A stretch of 64,000 nt of DNA from Sporosarcina sp. FSL W7-1349 (GCF_038003045.1 NZ_JBBOOK010000002.1:682001-746000), one strand, 5' to 3'; counted from the first letter of the stretch, positions 1 through 9,346 are shown. The notes: generated from the letters alone by a model not told the origin. Made by a program: numbers and translations.

Positions 1-568
1 GCAGTTCATTCCCCGACTTGAATCCGGCAGTACGGAGTGCATCGTAATAGGCACGCATCGCTTTCGCATGTTCGGTCGGGTCTTCCCCTCGCTTGCTGAG
101 AAGGAGCGCATAGGCGTAATCATCGTCCGACGTTAGGAAATAATGCTGTTTTTTCATGGCATCATAGAGTTTTTTCGCTTGCCGCGCCTCTTGCTCATAC
201 ACATCCAGGTCGTCCGTCATAAGAAGGGCGGCCAAATAAGAATGAATCGTATTGCGGAAGCCGGCACTCTTCAACACCTGCTGCTTCGCCAATAAACGCT
301 CGACCCCCTGTTCGATGGGCAAGCTACGGCGATCTAGAAATGCCGCAATCATAGGCAGTAGATGGCCGCGAAGCGGAGAAAACCAGCCGGATCGTTGTTT
401 AAGCGCATCCATGGAACGGTTCAATCGGACCGCATCAAATTCCCGATCCGATGTCACATAATACGATGTAATCGTCAACACAATGTTTTTATCCACCGTC
501 CAACCCGCCAATGATTTCACTTTACTATAGGTCAGTTCCACTTCTTGTTTAATCCGATTCGCATCCAA
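1..568 (-). CDS. DUF4003-like protein, C-terminally cut by window edge
   Basis: An open frame of 189 codons runs from a TTG start at 568 (preceded on the minus strand by a GGGGG-type ribosome site) off the left edge without a stop. The product starts (M)DANRIKQEVEL, is rich in helices, and contains segments such as KQHYFLTSDDDYAYALL and EHAKAMRAYYDALR, which resemble the DUF4003 family of Bacillales proteins of unknown function. No signal peptide or membrane segment is visible. It is transcribed divergently from the acetyltransferase gene. The family call is from memory of the motif pattern, and no function is proposed. Confidence 0.6.
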   Translation of the reverse strand, partial: MDANRIKQEVELTYSKVKSLAGWTVDKNIVLTITSYYVTSDREFDAVRLNRSMDALKQRSGWFSPLRGHLLPMIAAFLDRRSLPIEQGVERLLAKQQVLKSAGFRNTIHSYLAALLMTDDLDVYEQEARQAKKLYDAMKKQHYFLTSDDDYAYALLLSKRGEDPTEHAKAMRAYYDALRTAGFKSGNEL

Positions 569-676
569 TCCGCACGCCCCCTTTCCTATATGTACGATTC
601 AATATGGGAAAAGTTTCAGAGAGGCTTGGCGAAACCGCGCTGGCTTGCTATTCTTGGCTTACAAGGAGTGATGAGC

Positions 677-1486
677 ATGTCGGAATTCGAAGTCATTTTA
701 CATACAAACTTGTTCCAATCAAAAGAAACTTTAAAGAATAATCTTCGAGAAATGGGCATCCAATCGGGCGATGCGATCATGGTCCATTCTTCATTGAAAT
801 CGATCGGCTGGGTCGCCGGCGGAGCACAGGCGGTCGTCGAGGCATTGATGGAAACTGTGACGTCGGAAGGAACGATCGTCATGCCTGCTCAATCGACGGA
901 CAATTCGGATCCATCGTATTGGATGATGCCAGCTGTACCGGAAGATTGGCATGAACCGATTCGCCAAACGATGCCCGCATACGATCCCCATTTGACTCAC
1001 CTGCGGGAGATGGGGAAGATTGCGGACTGCTTCCATCGGCACCCGGAGACGATCCGCAGTCCCCACCCTGCCCACTCGTTCATGGCGTGGGGCAAGCATG
1101 CGGAAGAATGGATGGAGACACACCCGCTGGATGATTCGTTCGGGAAGGGTTCACCTCTCGGCAAGATGATCGAGACGGATGTCAAAATCCTGCTGATCGG
1201 CGTCGGCTATGATTCTTGCACCGCCCTTCATCTAAGTGAATATTTGGCACACCGACCGCCGATGATCTCACAAGGCTCCGCTATGATGCAAGATGGAAAA
1301 CGAGTTTGGGCTACATACGAAATGGTCGACGTCGACTCCGGCGTCTTTCCGGAATTAGGGACTGCTTTTGAAACAGCGAACCCTGGCATCGTACAAAATC
1401 GAAAACTCGGACAAGCGAATTGCAAAATCATCCCGATGCAGCCTTTGATTCGCTTCGGGACAGGTTGGATTGCGGTACGGCGGTAA
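677..1486 (+). CDS. AAC(3)-family aminoglycoside N3-acetyltransferase-like protein
   Basis: The product is 269 aa. The start is the ATG at 677, eight bases after AAGGAG at 663-668; the ATG at 671 is too close to that site, and the longer frame back to 545 has no ribosome site. Family hallmarks are visible: MVHSSLKSIGWVAGG near residue 35 (acetyl-CoA side), the SPHPAHSFMAWGKHA block near residue 130 and LLIGVGYDSCTALHLSE near residue 175. Members transfer an acetyl group from acetyl-CoA to the 3-amino group of 2-deoxystreptamine aminoglycosides, but chromosomal Bacillales homologues (YokD type) often have no proven resistance role. The function is therefore the family reaction only; substrate and phenotype are unknown. 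Confidence 0.85.
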   Translation: MSEFEVILHTNLFQSKETLKNNLREMGIQSGDAIMVHSSLKSIGWVAGGAQAVVEALMETVTSEGTIVMPAQSTDNSDPSYWMMPAVPEDWHEPIRQTMPAYDPHLTHLREMGKIADCFHRHPETIRSPHPAHSFMAWGKHAEEWMETHPLDDSFGKGSPLGKMIETDVKILLIGVGYDSCTALHLSEYLAHRPPMISQGSAMMQDGKRVWATYEMVDVDSGVFPELGTAFETANPGIVQNRKLGQANCKIIPMQPLIRFGTGWIAVRR

Positions 1487-1546
1487 GTGCCAATTTCTAC
1501 ATTCACGTTTGTTCGAAACAATCATGTTAAAAACAAACACGGCTGC

Positions 1547-1575
1547 TTGGGGCACCTTACCGAAGATGGTATAAT
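1547..1575 (+). promoter_or_regulatory. Sigma-A promoter with extended -10 for mazE
   Basis: TATAAT at 1570-1575 is preceded by TG one base upstream (extended -10). A weak -35, TTGGGG at 1547-1552, lies 17 bases upstream. The mazE ribosome site begins about 40 bases downstream. Confidence 0.5.
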
Positions 1576-1630
1576 GAATCCGAGGAAGCAACTGGAAACT
1601 AAAACGACTCAAAGTAAAGGAGCTGATTAC

Positions 1631-1879
1631 ATGGCTACAGTTACTGTCCAAAAATGGGGAAATAGTTTAGGTATTCGTATTCCAAAAGAAGTTGCTGATT
1701 GGATCGGCATCGACCAAGGTTCTGAGCTGGAATTACATGTGAGTGGTCGTGAGAGTATCACATTGAAACCAAAAAGACCCCGAAAAAAATACACATTGGA
1801 AGAGCTATTGGCACAAATTACCCCCGAAAATCGACACGAAGAGATTGATTTCGAAACCGAAGGGCGTGAATACCTGTAA
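1631..1879 (+). CDS. mazE: MazE/AbrB-type antitoxin, now without an intact toxin
   Basis: The product is 82 aa, starting at ATG 1631 with AAAGGAG at 1616-1622. The N-terminal half (VTVQKWGNSLGIRIPKEVADWIGI) is a SpoVT-AbrB swapped-hairpin DNA-binding fold of the MazE/PemI subgroup. The C-terminal tail ending EIDFETEGREYL is the part that in this family wraps the toxin. In an intact module MazE neutralises the MazF endoribonuclease and represses its own operon. Here the stop codon overlaps the start of mazF (TAATG), but that gene is broken after 11 codons. The antitoxin is therefore an orphan, unless it acts on a partner elsewhere. Confidence 0.88.
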   Translation: MATVTVQKWGNSLGIRIPKEVADWIGIDQGSELELHVSGRESITLKPKRPRKKYTLEELLAQITPENRHEEIDFETEGREYL

Positions 1880-1950
1880 TGCCCGAAGCTTTGCCAAAGA
1901 GAGGCGATTTAACAGCACTCCGAAAGAAGTCTCCCTCTTCAAGTGTGTGA
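1879..1950 (+). pseudogene. mazF: mazF toxin stump cut off after 11 codons
   Basis: The ATG at 1879 overlaps the mazE stop. The first residues, MPEALPKRGDL, match the conserved opening of MazF/PemK toxins (a short N-terminus then K-x-GD-hydrophobic). After codon 11 the frame runs into unrelated sequence (TALRKKSPSSSV) and stops at 1950. The expected FNPQAGHEQAGRRPA region is absent, and I find no remainder of mazF before trpA. The break falls at TTTAAC, next to a tnpB-type insertion sequence. Confidence 0.72.
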
Positions 1951-2935
1951 AGGGCAAGCACAACGGTAAGGGAGAGATGAATTTCGGTTGGCGGTAGCCA
2001 AAACTTTATTCTCTGCTATAATAGGAACATACATTCCCGCTGTAATGGGGGGAGCGAGGTGACATAAAATGGCACACAAAGCCTACAAATTCCGGTTGTA
2101 TCCGACAAAGGAGCAGGAAGAATTTCTCGTCAAGACATTTGGTTGCGTCCGTTTTGTCTACAATAAAATGCTTGCCGAACGCCAGGAAACCTATGAGCGA
2201 TTCAAAGAGGACAAGGAATTGCTAAAGAAACAGAGGTTTCCGACACCTGCCAAGTACAAGAAGGAGTTCGGGTGGCTCAGGGAAGTGGATAGTCTGGCAC
2301 TCGCGAACGCCCAGTTGAACCTGCAAAATTCGTTCTCCCGTTTCTTTTCCGGCAAATCCGGCTACCCTAAATTCAAAAGCCGCAGATCCAGACAGTCCTA
2401 CACGACTAATATGGTCAACGGGAACATTAAGCTTCTGGATGTCTCCATCAAACTGCCGAAACTCCAACCCCTCAGAATGAAACAGCATCGTGACATCCCG
2501 ACGCACCACATCATCAAGTCCTGCACTTTTTCCCGCTCTGCGACAGGAAAATACCATGTTTCCATTTTGACCAAATACGAACATGCACCAAGTAAAAAAG
2601 AGATCCGGGAAGTGGTCGGATTGGATTTTGCCATGCAGGGTCTGTTCGTCGAAAGTGAAAGGGGTAAGAAATCCAATTACCCGCGGTTCTACCGACAGAT
2701 GGAAGAGAAGCTAGCAAAAGAACAACGGATTTTATCCAAAAGGACAAAAGGCTCTTCTCGCTGGAACAGACAGCGGATCAAGGTGGCCCGGCTGCATGAG
2801 AAAGCGGCGAACCAGCGAAAGGACTACCTGCATAAGGAGGCCCGAAAATTGGCAGACCGCTATGACGGCGTCGTGATCGAGGACCTTCACATGAAAGGGA
2901 TGTCGCAAGCCCTTCGCCTGGGCAAAAGCGTCGCT
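1912..2935 (+). mobile_element. Remnant of an IS605/IS1341-type insertion sequence
   Basis: The element consists of a left end inside mazF and a tnpB gene. IS605-group elements insert 3' of short TTTAA/TTAC-like sites; here TTTAAC at 1908-1913 lies exactly at the mazF break. A small hairpin (GAAG/CTTC around 1924-1940) sits just inside, as expected of these palindromic ends. The right end is missing: tnpB stops being recognisable at about 2935, where a trpA relic begins. No tnpA (Y1 transposase) is present. Exact ends are inferred. Confidence 0.65.
2069..2935 (+). pseudogene. tnpB: Truncated TnpB (RNA-guided nuclease ancestor)
   Basis: The ATG at 2069 follows GGGGGAGCGAGGTG. About 289 codons match TnpB: an N-terminal KAYKFRLYPTKEQEEFL motif, the first RuvC aspartate in EVVGLDFAMQG near residue 185, and the RuvC glutamate in DGVVIEDLHMKGM near residue 272. 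The match ends at ALRLGKSVA, where intact proteins continue with about 80 residues holding a CxxC zinc ribbon and the last RuvC aspartate. The frame then reads through a foreign segment to a stop at 3043. A key catalytic residue, the zinc finger and the 3' region that would give the guide RNA are all lost, so it should be inactive. Confidence 0.85.
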
Positions 2936-3021
2936 GCACTTTTTCCTTGGCCGCCTTCACCAGCGCCTCGATCGCCTGTAAATCCCCTCGATGGAACGCA
3001 CTTGCGCCGGTGTGGAAATGC
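2936..3021 (-). pseudogene. trpA: Relic of a second trpA 3' end
   Basis: These 86 bases match the 3' end of the intact trpA (3458-3598). There are nine substitutions and one 55-base deletion between short repeats (GATGGAA/GATAGAA in the intact copy, 3512-3518 and 3567-3573). Read on the minus strand, it still shows the ISTP-QVR and LVKAAKEKV stretches. Seven of the nine substitutions are silent in the trpA frame. This suggests the relic comes from a trpA allele that diverged while functional, not from a recent local duplication. It is fused to the broken tnpB. Confidence 0.85.
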
Positions 3022-3413
3022 TCTTCTCACTTTGGCCATATAACTTACTTGCCTCTGTTTTGGCTCTTCTCTTTTTTCTTTTTAAAGTAAAAAACATAAT
3101 CGAAATACTTTGAACTCATTCATGCAACATTAACGAATTTAAGAATTTGCTTTATTATTCAATTTGCACCTCGGGTATCACTTCATTTTTGTTAATATCT
3201 TCAGGTTTATGTTGCGGTTTTAGACCGAACCATAATATTAAATATATCGCTATTATAATTACTATTACTTTGACCCATCTCATTTAGTACTTCACATCCC
3301 TTTCATTTTATTTAACCCCACACTACCTTATCCTATCTTTTTATACAAATATTGGTACAAAAACCAAAGCCCTGGTTATACCAGTACACAGTGTGCGATT
3401 ACCCATCGCACAC
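3022..3413. other. AT-rich spacer with a doubtful frameshifted small ORF
   Basis: No supported gene is present. On the minus strand, an ATG at 3284 opens a hydrophobic segment (MRWVKVIVIIIAIY) that reaches a stop after 25 codons. Removing one A near 3240-3243 would give a 43-residue single-membrane-span peptide ending KNEVIPEVQIE. The ribosome site is poor. It may be a degraded small membrane protein gene or chance. Confidence 0.3.
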
Positions 3414-3442
3414 AAAAAAGCTGTCCCGTTTCCCGGACAGCC
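3414..3442 (-). terminator. Rho-independent terminator of the trp operon
   Basis: On the minus strand a GCTGTCC / GGGACAGC stem with a GGGAAAC loop is followed by TTTTTT. It starts eight bases beyond the trpA stop codon. Confidence 0.9.
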
Positions 3443-3449
3443 CTTCCTC

Positions 3450-4238
3450 TCAACTATGCACTTTTTCCTTCGCCGCCTTCACCAGCGTCTCAATCGCCTG
3501 CAAATCTCCCCGATGGAAAGCATCCACAATGGCACTGCCAACAATGACGCCATCCGCCAACGCGCCGATAGAACGCACTTGCTCCGGCGTAGAAATGCCG
3601 AATCCGGCTAGCACCGGCACAGGACTTACTTCTTTTAATTGCTGCAAATGGATGCCGAGGTCGTCGCGGAATTCGTTCCGGACCCCTGTGATCCCATTGA
3701 CTGTGACGGCGTAAATGAACCCTTCCCCCGCAGCCGTGATATTCCGGATACGCTCCTGTGGACTCGTCAACGAGACAAGCTGAATCAGACCGACACCCGT
3801 TCCTTCGAGCGCTTCCCGTACGAGACCGCTCTCCTCCAACGGCAAGTCCGGGATGATTAATCCGCTAATCCCGGTCGCCTCGCAATCCCGAGCGAACGTC
3901 TCCAGCCCATAGCTCAACACCGGATTCAGATACGTCATAATGACAAGCGGCACCGTCACTTCATCTTGGAAGGAAGCAAGCTCCTTCATCACGGCACGCA
4001 AGTTAATGCCGTGTGCAAGGGCACGTTCCCCCGCAGCCTGGATGACTTCGCCATCCGCCACAGGATCGGAGAATGGAATCCCGACCTCGATGGCCGTCAC
4101 ACCCGCCTCTTGTAAAAATAAAATATTCTTTTTCAACGTCGTAAGTCCACCATCACCCGCCATAATATACGGAACGAATGCTTTTTCCCCTCGCTCTGCG
4201 CAGCCAATAATCGCCTGGGTCAAATCGGATTTCTTCAT
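3450..4238 (-). CDS. trpA: Tryptophan synthase alpha chain
   Basis: The product is 262 aa. The start is the ATG at 4238, behind AGGAGGTGCGGAGAA and overlapping the trpB stop (ATGA); the longer frame to 4304 lies inside trpB. TrpA cleaves indole-3-glycerol phosphate to indole and glyceraldehyde 3-phosphate, and indole is channelled to TrpB. The catalytic acids are in [15 protein letters not shown] (Glu near residue 48, Asp near 59). Phosphate-binding glycine motifs follow late in the TIM barrel ([19 protein letters not shown]). It is the last gene of the operon, followed directly by a terminator. A diverged relic of another trpA 3' end lies 0.5 kb away. Confidence 0.97.
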   Translation of the reverse strand: MKKSDLTQAIIGCAERGEKAFVPYIMAGDGGLTTLKKNILFLQEAGVTAIEVGIPFSDPVADGEVIQAAGERALAHGINLRAVMKELASFQDEVTVPLVIMTYLNPVLSYGLETFARDCEATGISGLIIPDLPLEESGLVREALEGTGVGLIQLVSLTSPQERIRNITAAGEGFIYAVTVNGITGVRNEFRDDLGIHLQQLKEVSPVPVLAGFGISTPEQVRSIGALADGVIVGSAIVDAFHRGDLQAIETLVKAAKEKVHS

Positions 4239-5443
4239 TTCTCCGCACCTCCTAAAGCATCGCGCACCGTTTGTACATCCTTGTCCCCGCGGCCCGACAG
4301 GCAAATGACGAGAACTTCATCCGGTTTCATTTCCTTCGCCAGCTCTGCTGCATAATAGATTGCGTGGGCACTTTCCAATGCCGGGATGATTCCTTCAATC
4401 CTTGAAAGCAATTGTAAGCCCTCGAGCGCCTCCGCGTCAGTCACCGATTCATATTTCACCCGGCCGATGTCGTGCAAATGGCAATGCTCGGGACCGACCG
4501 CCGGATAATCCAGCCCAGCGGAAATCGAGTGCGCTTCCTGGATGAACCCGTTGCCGTCTTGCAAAATATACATATAGGCACCATGTAGGACACCTTCCCG
4601 TCCACCCGCGATCGCCGCCGCGTGCTGGCCCGTGGAAATTCCACTGCCCGCCGCTTCCACGCCGTACAACGCCACTTCTTCATCATCGACAAACGGATGG
4701 AACATGCCGATCGCATTGCTGCCTCCACCGATGCACGCTACGATGGCATCAGGCAATCGGTCTTCTTTTTCAAGAATTTGTTTCCGCGTCTCATCTCCGA
4801 TGACCCGTTGGAAATCGCGTACAATTCGTGGGAATGGATGGGGTCCGAGCGCCGAACCGAGGATATAATGCGTATCTTCCACATTCGCGACCCAGTAGCG
4901 CAGCGCCTCATTCACCGCGTCCTTCAATGTGCCCGAACCTTTGTCGACCGACACAACGGTAGCGCCGAGCAATTCCATCCGGAACACATTGAGCTCCTGC
5001 CGCCGGACGTCCTCTTTTCCCATGAAGACGACGCACTCCAAGCCGAGCAATGCACACGCTGTGGCGGTCGCCACGCCATGCTGTCCCGCGCCCGTTTCTG
5101 CAACAATTTTCTTTTTCCCCATCCGTGCAGCCAAAAGCGCCTGACCGAGGGAGTTGTTAATCTTATGTGCGCCTGTATGGTTCAAATCTTCCCGTTTTAG
5201 ATAGATTTTCGCTCCGCCAAGCTCTTTCGTCAGCCGTTCCGCAAAATACAGTGGATTATCCCGCCCTACATAATCTTTCAAATAATAGTCCAGTTCTTCT
5301 TGGAATGCCGGATCGGCGATCGCTTCCTCATATGCCTGCTCCAGTTCCAAAAGAGCCGTCATCAATGTCTCTGGTACATATTGGCCGCCGAATTTACCAT
5401 AGCGCCCTTTCGTCTCCGCTGTCTTCGTCAGTTGTCCCATCAT
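4235..5443 (-). CDS. trpB: Tryptophan synthase beta chain
   Basis: The product is 402 aa, a normal length. This PLP enzyme condenses indole with serine to tryptophan. The PLP lysine lies in [16 protein letters not shown] near residue 90 and the phosphate-binding GGGSNAIG loop near residue 237. Two ATGs (5443 and 5440) follow AAGGAG at spacings of five and eight bases, and either may be used. The gene overlaps trpF upstream (TAATG) and trpA downstream (ATGA), indicating translational coupling. Confidence 0.97.
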   Translation of the reverse strand: MMGQLTKTAETKGRYGKFGGQYVPETLMTALLELEQAYEEAIADPAFQEELDYYLKDYVGRDNPLYFAERLTKELGGAKIYLKREDLNHTGAHKINNSLGQALLAARMGKKKIVAETGAGQHGVATATACALLGLECVVFMGKEDVRRQELNVFRMELLGATVVSVDKGSGTLKDAVNEALRYWVANVEDTHYILGSALGPHPFPRIVRDFQRVIGDETRKQILEKEDRLPDAIVACIGGGSNAIGMFHPFVDDEEVALYGVEAAGSGISTGQHAAAIAGGREGVLHGAYMYILQDGNGFIQEAHSISAGLDYPAVGPEHCHLHDIGRVKYESVTDAEALEGLQLLSRIEGIIPALESAHAIYYAAELAKEMKPDEVLVICLSGRGDKDVQTVRDALGGAEK

Positions 5444-6057
5444 TATCGCTCCTTCATTTTGACCGCATCCAGAAAACTGCGGATCAAGCCCACATCTTTT
5501 CTTTTATCGATTTCCACTCCACTGGAGACATCCACCATATACGGATGAACACGCACAATCGCCTCGCCGACATTTTCGACCGTCAGCCCGCCAGCCAAAA
5601 TCAATTGCTCCGGCCGGACCCCCGCCTCTTCCAACAAGGTCCAATCGAACGTTTTCCCGCTGCCGCCCTTGAATTCCGTCCCGGGCGTATCAAATAAGAA
5701 ATATTCCACATCATACCGGGCGGCCCGCCGCACATCCTCTTCATCATGGACGGACACCGCTTTAATCGCCGGCAATCCAACCTGTTGAATGAACTCCGGC
5801 TCCTCATCGCCATGATATTGGATGAAATCAAGCGGCACCTCCGCGAAAGTGCGCTTCAATTCCGCCTCCGTCGCATCGACGAACACGCCGATCTTCAGGA
5901 CGCCTTCGGGAACAAACTTCGCTAGTTCCCGGGCCTCCTCCACCGTCACACGCCGACTGCTCGGCGCGAAGACGAAGCCGATCGCATCGGCTCCCGCCTC
6001 GACTGCGGCCTCAACATGCTTGCGCTCCTTCAGGCCGCAAATCTTCACTTTCGTCAT
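5443..6057 (-). CDS. trpF: Phosphoribosylanthranilate isomerase
   Basis: The product is 204 aa. It catalyses the Amadori rearrangement of phosphoribosylanthranilate to CdRP. The catalytic cysteine is in VKICGLK at residue 7, and the catalytic aspartate region is FVDATEAEL near residue 120 together with FLFDTPG. The C-terminal phosphate site is [10 protein letters not shown] and VDVSSGVE. The start overlaps the trpC stop (ATGA). It is a separate gene, not fused to trpC as in enterobacteria. Confidence 0.95.
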   Translation of the reverse strand: MTKVKICGLKERKHVEAAVEAGADAIGFVFAPSSRRVTVEEARELAKFVPEGVLKIGVFVDATEAELKRTFAEVPLDFIQYHGDEEPEFIQQVGLPAIKAVSVHDEEDVRRAARYDVEYFLFDTPGTEFKGGSGKTFDWTLLEEAGVRPEQLILAGGLTVENVGEAIVRVHPYMVDVSSGVEIDKRKDVGLIRSFLDAVKMKER

Positions 6058-6842
6058 TCTGCGACGCCCGCTTTCGCCACTTGCAACGAACGCAGTGCCG
6101 ATCCCACCGAATCACTGCGCATGAGCGATTCGCCGACCAATACCGCACTGGCCCCCGCTTTGGCGACACGAATTGCATCTTCCGGCCCCCAAATGCCGCT
6201 CTCGCTGATTAGCACCCGCTCCTCATCGAACGGAAAACGTGCCGCAACCATTTCGGTCTGAATCAAATCCACCTCAAATGTCCGCAAATCACGGTTATTG
6301 ACGCCGATCAACTTGGCATCCACCGCCAACGCACGCTCCAACTCCGCCAAATCATGGACTTCCACCAACACATCCAAGCCGAGGGATGTCGCATACGCAT
6401 GAAGGTCCGCAAGTGTCTCATCATCCAGCGCCGCCACAATCAGCAAAATGACGGACGCGCCCGCGCTTTTTGCCTTGTCGATCTGCACCCGGTGAATCAT
6501 GAAATCCTTACAAAGCAGCGGAATCGGCACCGCCTCCGCCACCGCCGCCAAGTCTTCGAAGCTGCCTTGGAAAAACGGATTATCCGTCAAAACCGAAATG
6601 CAGGCAGCCCCTGCTTCGTAATATGCTTTTGCCTGTGCCACCGGATCCGCGCCTTCGGCAATTAACCCTTTGGAAGGTGAGGCGCGTTTCATTTCTGAAA
6701 TGACTTGTAATTGCTCTGCCTTCCGCAGTTTCTCAAAAAGGGATGGCCGGATCGTTTCATTTTTGGGAAACGACTCATCCGCAGCCAGCATCTGTTCCAC
6801 TTCTTGCTTTTTTTTAATTATAATTTTATCTAAAATCGTCAT
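6054..6842 (-). CDS. trpC: Indole-3-glycerol phosphate synthase
   Basis: The product is 262 aa. It cyclises CdRP to indole-3-glycerol phosphate. The signature EMKRASPSKG (catalytic Glu/Lys) is near residue 51, and later barrel motifs are LLCKDFMI, VLVEVHDLAELE, IGVNNRDLRTF and LISESGIW. The start ATG at 6842 overlaps the trpD stop, and the stop overlaps trpF. This is the usual Bacillus-type order trpEDCFBA. Confidence 0.96.
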   Translation of the reverse strand: MTILDKIIIKKKQEVEQMLAADESFPKNETIRPSLFEKLRKAEQLQVISEMKRASPSKGLIAEGADPVAQAKAYYEAGAACISVLTDNPFFQGSFEDLAAVAEAVPIPLLCKDFMIHRVQIDKAKSAGASVILLIVAALDDETLADLHAYATSLGLDVLVEVHDLAELERALAVDAKLIGVNNRDLRTFEVDLIQTEMVAARFPFDEERVLISESGIWGPEDAIRVAKAGASAVLVGESLMRSDSVGSALRSLQVAKAGVAE

Positions 6843-7867
6843 CTTGCCACCGCTTTCTGTTCATTTCGACTATAGGCGATGATCGCTTCCATCTTCTCCA
6901 TCGCTCTTCCGGATAGGATGCTGTCAATCGCCCGATCGACGCCTTCCTGTATCGTGGCCGCCCGCCCATTGGCAAATAGTCCGATTCCCGCATTGAACAC
7001 GACCGTGTCAAACCTTGGTCCGCGTTCACCGCTCAACACCGACCGGATAATCGCCGCGTTTTCCTGCCCATCGCCCCCGCGAATAGTTGAAGGATCGGCC
7101 TGGGTTAAACCAACATCTTCCGCCCGCAACGCGAAAGGGATCAAATCTCCTTTATCCAGCAGGACAAACGCATTCTGCCCCGCAAGCGACGCCTCATCCA
7201 TCCCGCCGGTGCCCGACACGACAATCGCACGTTCCCTGCCAAGCATGCGCAGCACCGAAGCATACTCCATGATGAAATCCGGACGGTTGATGCCTGTGAA
7301 CTGGGTTTTCAAGTCAATTGGATTCGTCAAAGGACCAACCAAGTTAAAAATGGTCGGCTTGCCAATCTGCTGCCGCACACCTACGATTCGTTTCAATTTC
7401 GGATGGACATGCGGGGCGAATAAAAAGGCAATCCCCTCTTCGTCAAGCAGCTCCCTGATCTCCGACGGGCTGAAATCCGAACGGATGCCAAGTGCATCCA
7501 ACACATCATGGCTACCCGCCGCGCTCGACACTTTCCGGTTACCATGCTTCGCGACCTTCACGCCGGCACCCGCCAAAACAAAAGCGGATGTCGTGCTAAT
7601 ATTGAAGCTATTCGATCCGTCGCCCCCAGTACCGCAGTTATCCAAATAATTGCCGGCCGGCACGCCGAGATCGACTGCCAAGGATTTCATGACCGATGCC
7701 AACGCCGCCACTTCTTGCGCGGTTTCGCCTTTTCGGGACAACGCAATCAAAAACTCGGTCATTTCCTGCACGTCCGTCTCCTCATCGAATAACAACGTCG
7801 CCGCTTCTGTCATTTCCTCAAACGTCAAATTCCGGTTGTTCTCCACTATTCTCAAAAATTTCTTCAT
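6839..7867 (-). CDS. trpD: Anthranilate phosphoribosyltransferase
   Basis: The product is 342 aa. It transfers phosphoribose from PRPP to anthranilate. The PRPP/Mg motif DNCGTGGDGSNSFNIST is near residue 79, KHGNRKVSSAAGSHDVLDALG near 107, and NLVGPLTNP near 175. The ribosome site is GAGGAGAGATAGCA before ATG 7867. It is separated from trpE by 32 bases and overlaps trpC. Confidence 0.96.
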   Translation of the reverse strand: MKKFLRIVENNRNLTFEEMTEAATLLFDEETDVQEMTEFLIALSRKGETAQEVAALASVMKSLAVDLGVPAGNYLDNCGTGGDGSNSFNISTTSAFVLAGAGVKVAKHGNRKVSSAAGSHDVLDALGIRSDFSPSEIRELLDEEGIAFLFAPHVHPKLKRIVGVRQQIGKPTIFNLVGPLTNPIDLKTQFTGINRPDFIMEYASVLRMLGRERAIVVSGTGGMDEASLAGQNAFVLLDKGDLIPFALRAEDVGLTQADPSTIRGGDGQENAAIIRSVLSGERGPRFDTVVFNAGIGLFANGRAATIQEGVDRAIDSILSGRAMEKMEAIIAYSRNEQKAVAR

Positions 7868-7899
7868 TGCTATCTCTCCTCATCTCAGCTTTTCTAGTC

Positions 7900-9267
7900 T
7901 TACTTTACGACTTCCAAAAGGGATCGTGCTTTATTCACCGTTTCCTTGTACTCCAATGCCGGAATGGAAGCTTCCACGATGCCCGCGCCTGCCTGGACGT
8001 ATGCTTTTCCGTCCTTGATGACCATCGTGCGAATCGTCAAGGCGAAGTCGATATTGCCGTTGAGGCCGATGTAACCGATCGCCCCGCCGTAAATGCCGCG
8101 GCCCGCACTTTCCAATTCCTCAATCAATTCCATCGCCCGCCGCTTCGGCGAACCCGAAACCGTTCCTGCCGGCAAAGTCGCTTTTAACGCATCCAACGCA
8201 TGCAGCCCCGGCGCCAAGTCCCCTTCCACTTCAGACACAAGATGCATGACATGTTCATAGCGGACGGTTTTCATATAACTCGCAATCTCGATGCTTGCCG
8301 TATCACAGATAGCCGCCATCTCCCGCTTGCTCAGTTCCACCAACATATCATGCTCGGACAGCTCTTTCGGATCATTGCGCAGCTCCTCCTCGAGCGCCTG
8401 GTCTTCCGCATCATCCCGGCCCCGCCTGCGCGTACCGGCAATCGGATTCGTCATCACGGTTCCATCCGATACGCTGACGAGACTTTCGGGAGACGTACCA
8501 ATTACGGTATGATCGTCGAATTCCATATAGTACATATAAGGAGACGGGTTGCGCCTTCTTAATTTCCGATAAATCGAGAAAGGATCCCCCTCGAAATCGG
8601 CTTCCATTCGTCTCGATAGGACAATCTGCTCGATTTCCCCTTGTTCGATATGAACGATCGATTGACGGACCAGTTCCTCGTACTCCTCTTGCGATGTATC
8701 GCTTCGATATTCTGAAAGAGAAAACTCCGTCTCTTCCTCCACCGCGCCCGTCATGATCTGTTCAGCGAGTGCCTCCAGGTCAGGTGCTCCATGTTCGGGA
8801 TTGATCTGCGTGTGCAAAAGGGTCACTTCATTCAATACATGGTCGAAAATGACGATCGAATCATAAATATTGAAGTTGACGTCCGGCGTTCCGAGCCCTT
8901 CTTTGGACTGCTTCTGCGTGGCGTCATAGCTGACGTAGCCGACCGCACCGCCAGTGAACGGGAACTCCAGATCATTGGTCACCCGAGGCATGAGCCGTTT
9001 TAACAGGGTGTATAAATCTCCTTCGTGAACATATTGTTTATCAGATCCATAGATAATTTCCTCGATTTGTCCATTGCCGCCGCGATAACATTTCAACGGT
9101 TCCACGCCGATGAAAGAATACCGTCCGGGCCCGTCATGGAGGGAGGAACTCTCCAACAAAAATTTCCGCTTGCCTTGCAATCTCCGGAAAATCAGGATCG
9201 GCGTCAGGGAATCCCCCTCCAGCTTTTTCATCGTCATCCGCAAACTCGTCTTCTCTACACTCATCAT
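7900..9267 (-). CDS. trpE: Anthranilate synthase component I
   Basis: The product is 455 aa, slightly short for the family but with all core motifs. It makes anthranilate from chorismate and ammonia. The N-terminal LLESSSLHDGPGRYSFIG (residue about 37) is the tryptophan feedback-site motif. The chorismate-binding core includes NPIAGTRRRG, AGTVSGSPKRRAMELI and GAGIVEASIPALEYKET. It is the first gene of the operon, behind a T-box leader. No trpG follows; in Bacillus the glutamine amidotransferase is shared with folate synthesis (pabA) elsewhere, and I infer the same here. Confidence 0.95.
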   Translation of the reverse strand: MMSVEKTSLRMTMKKLEGDSLTPILIFRRLQGKRKFLLESSSLHDGPGRYSFIGVEPLKCYRGGNGQIEEIIYGSDKQYVHEGDLYTLLKRLMPRVTNDLEFPFTGGAVGYVSYDATQKQSKEGLGTPDVNFNIYDSIVIFDHVLNEVTLLHTQINPEHGAPDLEALAEQIMTGAVEEETEFSLSEYRSDTSQEEYEELVRQSIVHIEQGEIEQIVLSRRMEADFEGDPFSIYRKLRRRNPSPYMYYMEFDDHTVIGTSPESLVSVSDGTVMTNPIAGTRRRGRDDAEDQALEEELRNDPKELSEHDMLVELSKREMAAICDTASIEIASYMKTVRYEHVMHLVSEVEGDLAPGLHALDALKATLPAGTVSGSPKRRAMELIEELESAGRGIYGGAIGYIGLNGNIDFALTIRTMVIKDGKAYVQAGAGIVEASIPALEYKETVNKARSLLEVVK

Positions 9268-9300
9268 TCTCTCTCCTCTGCTCGTTGACTAGTTGGAAAT

Positions 9301-9346
9301 AAAAAAGTCCCCTGCCAATGGACAGACTCATCCATTAGCAGAGGAC
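9301..9346 (-). terminator. Leader terminator of the trp T-box
   Basis: A long stem pairs the GTCC-CTGC-AATGGA side with TCCATTGGCAGGGGAC, followed by TTTTTT on the minus strand. It lies between the T-box sequence and trpE, and is the attenuation terminator of the T-box switch. Confidence 0.9.

Noticed and set aside
545..676. Longer N-terminus of the AAC(3)-type protein
   Set aside because: The extension overlaps the divergent gene start and lacks a ribosome site; AAGGAG lies just before 677.
2936..3043. C-terminal extension of TnpB
   Set aside because: The residues after GKSVA come from antisense reading of a trpA fragment, not from a TnpB zinc ribbon or RuvC segment.
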